DNA from: an uncultured Oscillospiraceae bacterium
Lineage (GTDB): Bacteria; Bacillota; Clostridia; Oscillospirales; Oscillospiraceae
Assembly (NCBI GenBank): GCA_947626905.1
Contig: CANQUE010000013.1
Span: forward strand, 1-45,489
Direction of reading: 5' to 3'
DNA: 45,489 nucleotides
Shown here in pieces: positions 32,595 to 38,581 of this stretch (the first letter of the stretch is position 1; every line of letters begins with the position of its first letter). The position numbers and the translations under genes are program-made. Below the pieces are notes generated by a model that ran no database searches, was not told the DNA's origin, and was given only the letters and a program-made list of their open reading frames with translations.

Positions 32595-33308
32595 ATGCAG
32601 GAAGAATGCCTCATCTGCGGCGCGCCGCTGGAATATCTGGAGCGGGATGAGCTGATGGAGTGCTCCGTGTGCCACAGGAGCTATATGAGCAAGACCCGCT
32701 GTGTCCGCGGCCACTATGTGTGCGACGAGTGCCACCGCCAGGGACTGGACGCCATTTTCGGTGTATGTCTAACAGATACATCTAAAAATCCGGCGGCCAT
32801 ATTGGACCGGATGATGGACCTGCCTTTCTGCCATATGCACGGCCCGGAGCACCACATCATGGTGGGGGCGGCGCTGCTCACCGCCTATAAAAACGCCGGG
32901 GGAGAGCTGGATCTGGAGCGGGCGCTGTATGAGATCCGGAACCGGGGGCGGAACGTGCCCGGCGGCTCCTGCGGCTTCTGGGGCGCCTGCGGGGCGGGGA
33001 TCAGCACGGGCATGTTCGTGTCCATCGTTACCGGGGCCACGCCCCTGTCGGAGGAGAACTTCTCGCTGGCCCACAAGATGACGGCCCGGTCTCTGGAGGC
33101 CATCGCGGAGGTGGGTGGGCCCCGGTGCTGCAAGCGGGACTCCTATCTGTCCATCCGGGAGGCGGTGGCCTTCACCCGGGAACAGCTGGGCGTGGAGATG
33201 GAATGGCGCCCGGTAGTCTGCCGGTATGCCGGCAAAAACAACCAGTGTATAGGAAAAAGATGTCCCTTTTCCATGGCGAACCGTCCGAAAAAGGAGGCAC
33301 AGGCATGA
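32595..33308 (+). CDS. DUF5714 protein, Cys/His-rich, in the selenium cluster
   Basis: This 237-residue protein begins with zinc-ribbon-like pairs (CLICG, CSVCHRSYM, CDECHRQ, about 5-47). It continues with a DUF5714 core that is rich in conserved Cys/His/Gly (PFCHMHGPEHHIMVGAAL about 82-99, PGGSCGFWGACGAG about 122-135) and ends in a second Cys set (VCRYAGKNNQCIGKRCPF). Metal or sulfur/selenium binding is likely from these cysteines, but no activity is known to me. GGGAGAG precedes the ATG at 32595. Its stop overlaps the next start by 4 bp (ATGA), so it is translationally coupled to the cysteine-desulfurase-like enzyme. Confidence 0.7.
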   Translation: MQEECLICGAPLEYLERDELMECSVCHRSYMSKTRCVRGHYVCDECHRQGLDAIFGVCLTDTSKNPAAILDRMMDLPFCHMHGPEHHIMVGAALLTAYKNAGGELDLERALYEIRNRGRNVPGGSCGFWGACGAGISTGMFVSIVTGATPLSEENFSLAHKMTARSLEAIAEVGGPRCCKRDSYLSIREAVAFTREQLGVEMEWRPVVCRYAGKNNQCIGKRCPFSMANRPKKEAQA

Positions 33309-34462
33309 TCTATCTCGACAACGCGGCCACTACCCTGCATAAGCCGCCCCAGGTGGCGGAGGCGGTGATGACGGCCATGGGGAGCATGGGCAACGCCTCC
33401 CGGGGCGCGCACGCCCTGTCCCTGGGCGCGGCCCGGACCGTATATGACGCCCGGTGCCGGGCGGCGGAGCTGTTCGGCTGCTCCCGGCCGGACCATGTGA
33501 TTTTCACGGCCAACGCCACCGAGTCGCTGAACATCGCCATATGCGGCCTGTTCGGGCCGGGGGATCACGTGATCTCCACAGACCTGGAGCACAACAGCGT
33601 GCTGCGGCCCCTCTACCGGCTGCAGGCGGAGCGGGGCGTGGAAGTGGATTTCGTACCGGCGGACCGGCAGGGGCGGATCGACTACGGCGATCTTGAACGG
33701 CTGCTGCGGCCCAACACCCGGGCGGTGGTATGCACCCACGCGTCCAACCTGACCGGGAACATGGTGGACCTAGCCCGGGTGGGGCGCTTCGCCCATGAGC
33801 ACGGGCTGCTGCTGGTGGCGGACTGCTCCCAGACGGCCGGCTGCGTGCCCATCGACATGGGGGCCATGGGCATAGACGTGCTGTGCTTCACCGGCCACAA
33901 GGGACTGATGGGCCCTCAGGGGACCGGCGGGCTGTGCATCCGGGAAGGGGTGGAGATCCGGCCCTGGAAGGTGGGCGGCAGCGGCGTGCAGTCGTATAGC
34001 TGTACCCAGCCGCCGGAATATCCCACCCGGCTGGAGGCGGGCACCCATAACGGCCACGGCCTGGCGGGCCTGGGCGCGGCGCTGGAATTTTTGCTCCAGA
34101 CCGGCGTGGAAAACGTCCACGCCAAGGAGCAGCAGCTGATGCGCCGGTTTTATGAAGAGGTGCGCTCCATCCCCGGCGTGACGGTCTACGGGGACTTTGA
34201 CGCGGCGGACCGGGCGGCCATCGTGGCGCTGAACGTGTGGGACTGCGATTCCGGGGAGATATCCGACGCGCTGGCGGAGGAATACGCCATCGCCACCCGC
34301 CCCGGGGCCCATTGCGCCCCCCGGATGCATCAGGCCCTGGGCACGGTGGAGCAGGGGGCGGTGCGGTTCAGCTTCTCCTACTACAATACCAGCGAAGAAG
34401 TGGACGCCGCCGTAGCGGCTGTCCGCACCCTGGCGGCGGAGTCGGCGCCGGAGGCGCAGTGA
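33305..34462 (+). CDS. Cysteine desulfurase-like class V aminotransferase (selenium cluster type)
   Basis: This 385-residue PLP enzyme probably takes sulfur or selenium from cysteine or selenocysteine to form a persulfide or perselenide. It starts MIYLDNAATT, with the PLP lysine in TGHKGLMGPQG (about residue 200) and the mobile-loop cysteine in RPGAHCAPRMHQ (about residue 340). This RPGxHCAP form marks the subgroup often found with YedE, YedF and DUF3343 in selenium-using bacteria. The start at 33305 has AAGGAGG upstream and overlaps the DUF5714 stop. Context suggests it feeds selenophosphate synthesis; substrate preference cannot be read from sequence. Confidence 0.88.
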   Translation: MIYLDNAATTLHKPPQVAEAVMTAMGSMGNASRGAHALSLGAARTVYDARCRAAELFGCSRPDHVIFTANATESLNIAICGLFGPGDHVISTDLEHNSVLRPLYRLQAERGVEVDFVPADRQGRIDYGDLERLLRPNTRAVVCTHASNLTGNMVDLARVGRFAHEHGLLLVADCSQTAGCVPIDMGAMGIDVLCFTGHKGLMGPQGTGGLCIREGVEIRPWKVGGSGVQSYSCTQPPEYPTRLEAGTHNGHGLAGLGAALEFLLQTGVENVHAKEQQLMRRFYEEVRSIPGVTVYGDFDAADRAAIVALNVWDCDSGEISDALAEEYAIATRPGAHCAPRMHQALGTVEQGAVRFSFSYYNTSEEVDAAVAAVRTLAAESAPEAQ

Positions 34463-34471
34463 GGGACGGAT

Positions 34472-34708
34472 ATGCGGAAAAAAGAGATGAAGCTGGTGGT
34501 CACCTTCCACACCACCGCCGACGCCATGGCCATGGAAAAGACCTGCAAGGAGGACCAGACCCCTGGCCGGCTGATCCCTGTGCCTCGGGCCATCTCCGCC
34601 GGATGCGGGCTGGCCTGGTGCGCGCCGCTGGACAGCGAGGAACGGCTCGCCCGGTCCATGGCCCGGGTGGGACTGGTGCCGGAGGATATGCACCGCTGTC
34701 TGGTGTGA
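34472..34708 (+). CDS. DUF3343 protein
   Basis: This 78-residue protein has the DUF3343 features: a FHTTADAMAMEK helix, GRLIPVPRAISAGCGLAW with the conserved Ser-x-Gly-Cys-Gly, and a short tail. The family co-occurs with selenium utilisation genes and is a candidate selenium or sulfur carrier or reader, a role not proven. It lies 9 bp after the desulfurase-like gene and just before the selC promoter, as the last gene of the unit. Confidence 0.85.
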   Translation: MRKKEMKLVVTFHTTADAMAMEKTCKEDQTPGRLIPVPRAISAGCGLAWCAPLDSEERLARSMARVGLVPEDMHRCLV

Positions 34709-34718
34709 GGCGGGGCTC

Positions 34719-34747
34719 TTGACTTTCCGGCGTAAGTCCAATATAAT
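34719..34747 (+). promoter_or_regulatory. selC promoter
   Basis: TTGACT (34719-34724) and TATAAT (34742-34747), spacer 17 bp, 23 bp before the tRNA. Confidence 0.85.
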
Positions 34748-34770
34748 AAAAACAGCGAAGGCTTGTACTT

Positions 34771-34868
34771 GGAGGCGGATAGGTAACTGGTGTGCCTCCT
34801 GGTCTTCAAAACCAGTGTAGGGCGTGACGAGCGTCCTGGGTGGGTTCGATTCCCACACGTCTTCGCCA
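34771..34868 (+). tRNA. selC: tRNA-Sec (anticodon TCA)
   Basis: This 98-nt tRNA decodes UGA with selenocysteine after SelA/SelB action. The anticodon stem CTGGT/ACCAG carries the loop CTTCAAA (anticodon TCA). A long variable arm (AGGGCG/GCGTCCT), the T arm GTGGG-TTCGATT-CCCAC, discriminator G and encoded CCA are clear. The acceptor pairs GGAGGCG with CGTCTTC using two G-T pairs, and the eighth pair of the 8-bp stem is G-A. It sits 3.9 kb from the UGA-containing grdB. Confidence 0.95.
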
Positions 34869-34872
34869 AAAA

Positions 34873-34917
34873 ACACGGGTTTCCCAGGTATGCGGGAGGC
34901 CCGTGATTTTTTTGTTT
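34873..34917 (+). terminator. Terminator after tRNA-Sec
   Basis: CACGGGTTTCCC pairs with GGGAGGCCCGTG (G-T pairs allowed), followed by ATTTTTTT. Confidence 0.85.
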
Positions 34918-34968
34918 TTTGATTTATAGAAATATTTTATAAGAACTTGAAACTATCAAAACTAACGA

Positions 34969-35045
34969 TTGGACAGGGCAGTTTTTGCCATTTATAATAA
35001 ATTTGCGCAATTTGTGACACCGGAACATTGTTTTTTGCACAAATT
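34969..35045 (+). promoter_or_regulatory. yedE promoter and leader hairpin
   Basis: TTGGAC (34969-34974) and TATAAT (34993-34998) are 18 bp apart. Downstream, AATTTGTG (35009-35016) and CACAAATT (35038-35045) form a perfect 8-bp stem ending 11 nt before the ribosome site AAGGAGG (35057-35063). Confidence 0.6.
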
Positions 35046-35073
35046 GTCAAACAAAGAAGGAGGAATATGATTT

Positions 35074-36177
35074 ATGGACCGTCTGTTTGACGCGAAATGG
35101 AAACTGGCCATCGGCGGCGTGATCCTGGGCCTGCTGGCCGTGATCCTGGCTGTGGGAGGCAACCCGGGGAACATGGCGATCTGCGTGGCCTGCTTCATCC
35201 GTGACATGGCCGGAAGTCTGAAGCTGCACACCGCCGCGGTGGTACAGTATTACCGCCCGGAGATCGTGGGCTTCGTATGCGGATCGTTCCTGATCGCCCT
35301 GGCCACCAAGGAATACCGCACCACCGCTGGGTCCTCTCCGGTGATCCGTTTCATCCTGGGCTTCATCATGATGATCGGCGCGCTGGTCTTCCTGGGCTGC
35401 CCGCTGCGGATGCTCATCCGTATGGCCGCCGGCGACGCCAACGCCTATGTGGGCCTGGTGGGCTTTGCCGCCGGCATCGGCACCGGCTGCCTGTTCCTGA
35501 AGAAGGGCTTCAGCCTGGGCCGTGCCTATGAGGTGAAGTCGGTCAACGGCTACATACTCCCTGCGCTGCTGGTCATCGGCCTCATCGTCAGCGTGGCCAC
35601 CAGTCTGTTCGCCGTCAGCGAATCCGGCCCGGGCAGTATGCACGCGCCGGTCATTTTGGCTCTGATCGTGGCGCTGGTGTTCGGCGCCATCGCCCAGAAG
35701 ACCCGCGCCTGCTTCGCAGGCAGCCTGCGGGACGTGTTCCTGATGAAGGACTTCTCCCTGATCAGCATCCTGGGCGGCATGTTCGTGGTGCTGCTGGTGT
35801 ACAATGTGGCCACCGGCAAGTTCCACTTTGGCTTCACCGGCCAGCCCATCGCCCACGCCCAGCACATCTGGAACCTGCTGGGTATGTATGCGGTCGGCTT
35901 CGCCGCCGTGCTGGCGGGGGGCTGCCCCCTGCGGCAGCTGGTCCTGGCGGGCCAGGGCTCTTCTGACAGCGCCATCACCTTCCTGGGCCTGCTGGTAGGC
36001 GCGGCCTTCGCCCATAACTTCGGTCTGGCCGGCGCCGCCGCCACGGCCGCCACCGACACCGCCGCCGCCAACCCCGGCGGCCCCGGTACCGCGGGCAAGA
36101 TCGTGCTGGTGTGCTGCATCGTGGTGCTGTTCATCATCGCCGCCACCAACCTGAAAAAGAACGAAGCCAAGAATTAA
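35074..36177 (+). CDS. yedE: YedE-type selenium metabolism membrane transporter (YeeE/YedE family)
   Basis: This 367-residue membrane protein is built of two YeeE-type modules, each with a conserved cysteine motif: GCPLRMLIR (about 109-117) and GGCPLRQLV (about 284-292). In thiosulfate-transporting YeeE such cysteines pass the substrate through the membrane; this branch is associated with selenium users and is thought to import a selenium species. Ten or more hydrophobic helices are visible. The ATG at 35074 has AAGGAGG 10 nt upstream. It is 12 bp before the TusA-like gene, with which it is almost always paired. Confidence 0.88.
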   Translation: MDRLFDAKWKLAIGGVILGLLAVILAVGGNPGNMAICVACFIRDMAGSLKLHTAAVVQYYRPEIVGFVCGSFLIALATKEYRTTAGSSPVIRFILGFIMMIGALVFLGCPLRMLIRMAAGDANAYVGLVGFAAGIGTGCLFLKKGFSLGRAYEVKSVNGYILPALLVIGLIVSVATSLFAVSESGPGSMHAPVILALIVALVFGAIAQKTRACFAGSLRDVFLMKDFSLISILGGMFVVLLVYNVATGKFHFGFTGQPIAHAQHIWNLLGMYAVGFAAVLAGGCPLRQLVLAGQGSSDSAITFLGLLVGAAFAHNFGLAGAAATAATDTAAANPGGPGTAGKIVLVCCIVVLFIIAATNLKKNEAKN

Positions 36178-36189
36178 GGAGGTTTCACC

Positions 36190-36402
36190 ATGGAGTATAT
36201 CGAAGTGGACGTGAGGGGCCTGTCCTGTCCTGAGCCCGTGATGCTCACGGCGGCCGCCCTGAAAAACAATCCCGGCAAGGCGCTGAAGATCCTGGCCAGC
36301 GAGGCCCATGTGCGGACCAACGTGGAAAAGCTGCTCAAGTCCAAGAAGGTGGCCTTCTCCTCCTCGGAAGTCGGCCACGAGTATGAGATCGTGACGAAAT
36401 GA
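36190..36402 (+). CDS. yedF: TusA/YedF-type sulfurtransferase-like protein
   Basis: This 70-residue protein consists of one TusA-like domain with the active-site motif RGLSCPEPV (Cys13) that carries a persulfide or perselenide. Many selenium-cluster YedF proteins have a second DsrE-like domain; this one has only the TusA part. Ribosome site AAGGAGG lies just upstream of the ATG. Coupling to YedE suggests it receives imported selenium or sulfur in the cytoplasm and hands it on. Confidence 0.85.
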   Translation: MEYIEVDVRGLSCPEPVMLTAAALKNNPGKALKILASEAHVRTNVEKLLKSKKVAFSSSEVGHEYEIVTK

Positions 36403-36419
36403 TCCCCATTGCATAGCGC

Positions 36420-36461
36420 GAGGGCGCGACGCTGTATGAAACAGCGCCGCGCCCTCTTTTT
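36420..36461 (+). terminator. Terminator after yedF
   Basis: GAGGGCGCG pairs with CGCGCCCTC around the inner stem CGCTGT/ACAGCG, followed by TTTTT. Confidence 0.92.
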
Positions 36462-36514
36462 GTTTAAGGCCGTCACGTTTATTCTTGGCGATTGACAGTA
36501 GGGCAAAAGAGGGA

Positions 36515-36541
36515 TATAACAGCGGCAAAGCCGCTGTTATA
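36515..36541. repeat. Perfect 12-bp inverted repeat upstream of metF
   Basis: TATAACAGCGGC and GCCGCTGTTATA flank AAA. There is no T tract after it. It is a hairpin or operator 27 bp before the metF -35 box. Confidence 0.7.
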
Positions 36542-36567
36542 CATCAAGATACCGGTCGCGCTCCCGC

Positions 36568-36596
36568 TTGCGCAAAACCGCGCGACATGGTATAAT
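36568..36596 (+). promoter_or_regulatory. metF-metA promoter
   Basis: TTGCGC (36568-36573) and TATAAT (36591-36596), spacer 17 bp. Confidence 0.75.
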
Positions 36597-36609
36597 GCTG
36601 ACACCAATA

Positions 36610-36630
36610 AACCCACCATATTGATTGGTT
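36610..36630. promoter_or_regulatory. Putative methionine operator, site 1 (AACC-N13-GGTT)
   Basis: This 21-bp site, with ends AACC and ATTGGTT, lies 13 bp after the metF -10 box. It matches 14 of 21 positions with 43522-43542 in front of the metY leader. Confidence 0.5.
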
Positions 36631-36656
36631 GAATGTCGAACGAGAGGAACCATGCT

Positions 36657-37532
36657 ATGACCATTGCGGAAAAAATGTCAAAGACCACTACGCTGTCTTT
36701 TGAGGTGTTCCCGCCCAAGACGGAGGTCGGTGTAGGAAAGCTTCGTGTGGTCCTGGAGGACCTTTATAAATGGGACCCGGACTGGATCAGCTGCACCTAC
36801 GGCGCGGGCGGCTCCGACAGGGGCTATAACCTGGAGATATGCAAGGCCATGGCCGACGCGGGCCGGACCACGCCCGTCAGTCACTACACCTGCATCCACC
36901 ACACCAGAGCCGATATCGACGCGGACATCGAGGAATACCTCGCCATGGGCGTAGACCACTTCCTGGCCTTGCGGGGAGATTTTGTCTCCGGTGAGAACGC
37001 CACCCACGGCGACTTCGACCATGCCGACGGCCTCATCCGCTATATGCGGCAACGCTATGGGAACAAGATCACCATCGCTTGCTCCGGCATCCCGGAGGGG
37101 CACATCCTCTCCCCGAGCCTGGCCGCTGATACGGTATTTTTGAAGCAGAAGCAGGACGCGGGGGCGGACTTCATCGTGACCCAGCTGACCTATGACATGG
37201 ACCGCTTTGCCTGCTGGATGGAGGAGATACGGGCCGCGGGCGTCACGCTGCCGGTGGCGGTGGGCGTCATGCCGGTGCTGGACCGGGACAAGTGCATCCG
37301 CCACTGCCTTTCCATGAACGGGTGCGCCATCCCCCGGAAACTGGCCCGCCATATCTCCAAATACTACGACGACCCGGAGGGATTCCGGGACGCGGGGATG
37401 GATTACACGGTCCAGCAGCTGAATGAGTACATCGCGCTGGGCGTGAATGACCTGCACATCTACGCCCTGAACCAGTCTGCCGCCGTGGACGAGATCCTGC
37501 GGCGCAGCGGTCTGTTTGCCAAGCACGAGTGA
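36657..37532 (+). CDS. metF: Methylenetetrahydrofolate reductase
   Basis: MetF reduces 5,10-methylene-THF to 5-methyl-THF, the methyl donor for MetH. The 291-residue single-domain protein has LSFEVFPPK at the N-terminus (catalytic Glu), TYGAGGS (about 46-52), the flavin-contact HFLALRGD (about 100-107) and the C-terminal YTVQQLNEYIALGVNDLHIYALN region. The ATG at 36657 is chosen for GAGAGG nine nt upstream; an in-frame ATG at 36633 is weaker. It forms an operon with metA (16 bp gap) behind the promoter at 36568-36596. Confidence 0.95.
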   Translation: MTIAEKMSKTTTLSFEVFPPKTEVGVGKLRVVLEDLYKWDPDWISCTYGAGGSDRGYNLEICKAMADAGRTTPVSHYTCIHHTRADIDADIEEYLAMGVDHFLALRGDFVSGENATHGDFDHADGLIRYMRQRYGNKITIACSGIPEGHILSPSLAADTVFLKQKQDAGADFIVTQLTYDMDRFACWMEEIRAAGVTLPVAVGVMPVLDRDKCIRHCLSMNGCAIPRKLARHISKYYDDPEGFRDAGMDYTVQQLNEYIALGVNDLHIYALNQSAAVDEILRRSGLFAKHE

Positions 37533-37548
37533 GCGAAGGAGTGAGCCC

Positions 37549-38532
37549 ATGCCGATCAAAGTACAAAACGATCTGCCGGTCCGCCACATCCTGGAGGAGG
37601 AGAATATCTTCGTCATGGATGAGGACCGGGCCAACGCCCAGAACATCCGGCCGCTCCAGATCGCCATACTGAACCTGATGCCCCTGAAGGAGGCCACGGA
37701 GCTGGACATCCTGCGGGTGCTGTCCAACTTCCCCATCCAGGTGGAGATCACATTTTTGAAGGTCGCCTCCCATGCGTCCACCCATGCGGACGCGTCCCAC
37801 CTGAACAAGTTCTATATCACCATCGACGATGTGTGGGACCAGAACTTCGACGGGCTCATCATCACCGGCGCGCCGGTGGAGAAGCTGGAATACGAGCAGG
37901 TGGAGTACTGGCCGGAGCTGTGCCGCATCTTCCAGTGGAGCAAGACCCACGTGTTCTCCACCTTCCACATCTGCTGGGGCGCTCAGGCGGGACTCTACTA
38001 TCACTACGGCATCCAAAAGCACCTCCTGCCGGAAAAGCTCAGCGGCGTATATCAGCATCGGGTGCTGCATCGGAAGAAAATGCTCATGCGGGGCATGGAC
38101 GATCTGTTCTACGTGCCCCAGTCCCGGTACACCGGCATCGACGAGGCCGCCGTGCGGGCCGACCCGGAGCTCTACGTGGTGGCGGACAGCGAGGAGGCCG
38201 GAAGCTATCTCATATTGGCCTGCTCCTCCCGGCAGATCTTCGTCACTGGACACTCGGAATATGACCGGTACGACTTGGACAAGGAGTATAAGCGGGATAT
38301 CGCCCGGGGGTTGAATCCCAGCATCCCGAAAAACTACTACCCGGACGACGACCCCAGCCGGGAGCCCATCCTGTCCTGGCGGTCCAGCTCCAACTGCACC
38401 TATTGCAACTGGCTGAACTTCGTCTATCAGGAAACGCCCTATGACCTGCGCAAGCTGCGCCCGGTGGAGGAGGACAGCTATTGCAGCTCTGGCGGCAAGG
38501 AGCCGCGCGACGTGATCGACCCTCAGCCATAA
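37549..38532 (+). CDS. metA: Homoserine O-acetyltransferase (MetA family)
   Basis: This 327-residue enzyme activates homoserine for methionine synthesis. The nucleophile is Cys142 in HICWGAQAG, with the later His in GHSEYDRYD. Residue 111, in TGAPVEKLEYEQ, is Glu. In this family Glu at 111 goes with acetyl-CoA use and Gly with succinyl-CoA use, so acetyl specificity is predicted. That fits the O-acetylhomoserine sulfhydrylase gene (metY) at 43783. GAAGGAG lies 8 nt before the ATG. It is the second gene of the metF-metA unit, ended by a bidirectional terminator. Confidence 0.95.
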   Translation: MPIKVQNDLPVRHILEEENIFVMDEDRANAQNIRPLQIAILNLMPLKEATELDILRVLSNFPIQVEITFLKVASHASTHADASHLNKFYITIDDVWDQNFDGLIITGAPVEKLEYEQVEYWPELCRIFQWSKTHVFSTFHICWGAQAGLYYHYGIQKHLLPEKLSGVYQHRVLHRKKMLMRGMDDLFYVPQSRYTGIDEAAVRADPELYVVADSEEAGSYLILACSSRQIFVTGHSEYDRYDLDKEYKRDIARGLNPSIPKNYYPDDDPSREPILSWRSSSNCTYCNWLNFVYQETPYDLRKLRPVEEDSYCSSGGKEPRDVIDPQP

Positions 38533-38533
38533 C

Positions 38534-38572
38534 AAAAGACCGCGTGACGGACGACCTGTCACGCGGTCTTTT
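38534..38572. terminator. Bidirectional terminator between metA and metH
   Basis: AAAAGACCGCGTGAC (38534-38548) pairs perfectly with 38558-38572, with A and T runs serving both converging genes. Confidence 0.93.
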
Positions 38573-38581
38573 CTATATCGC

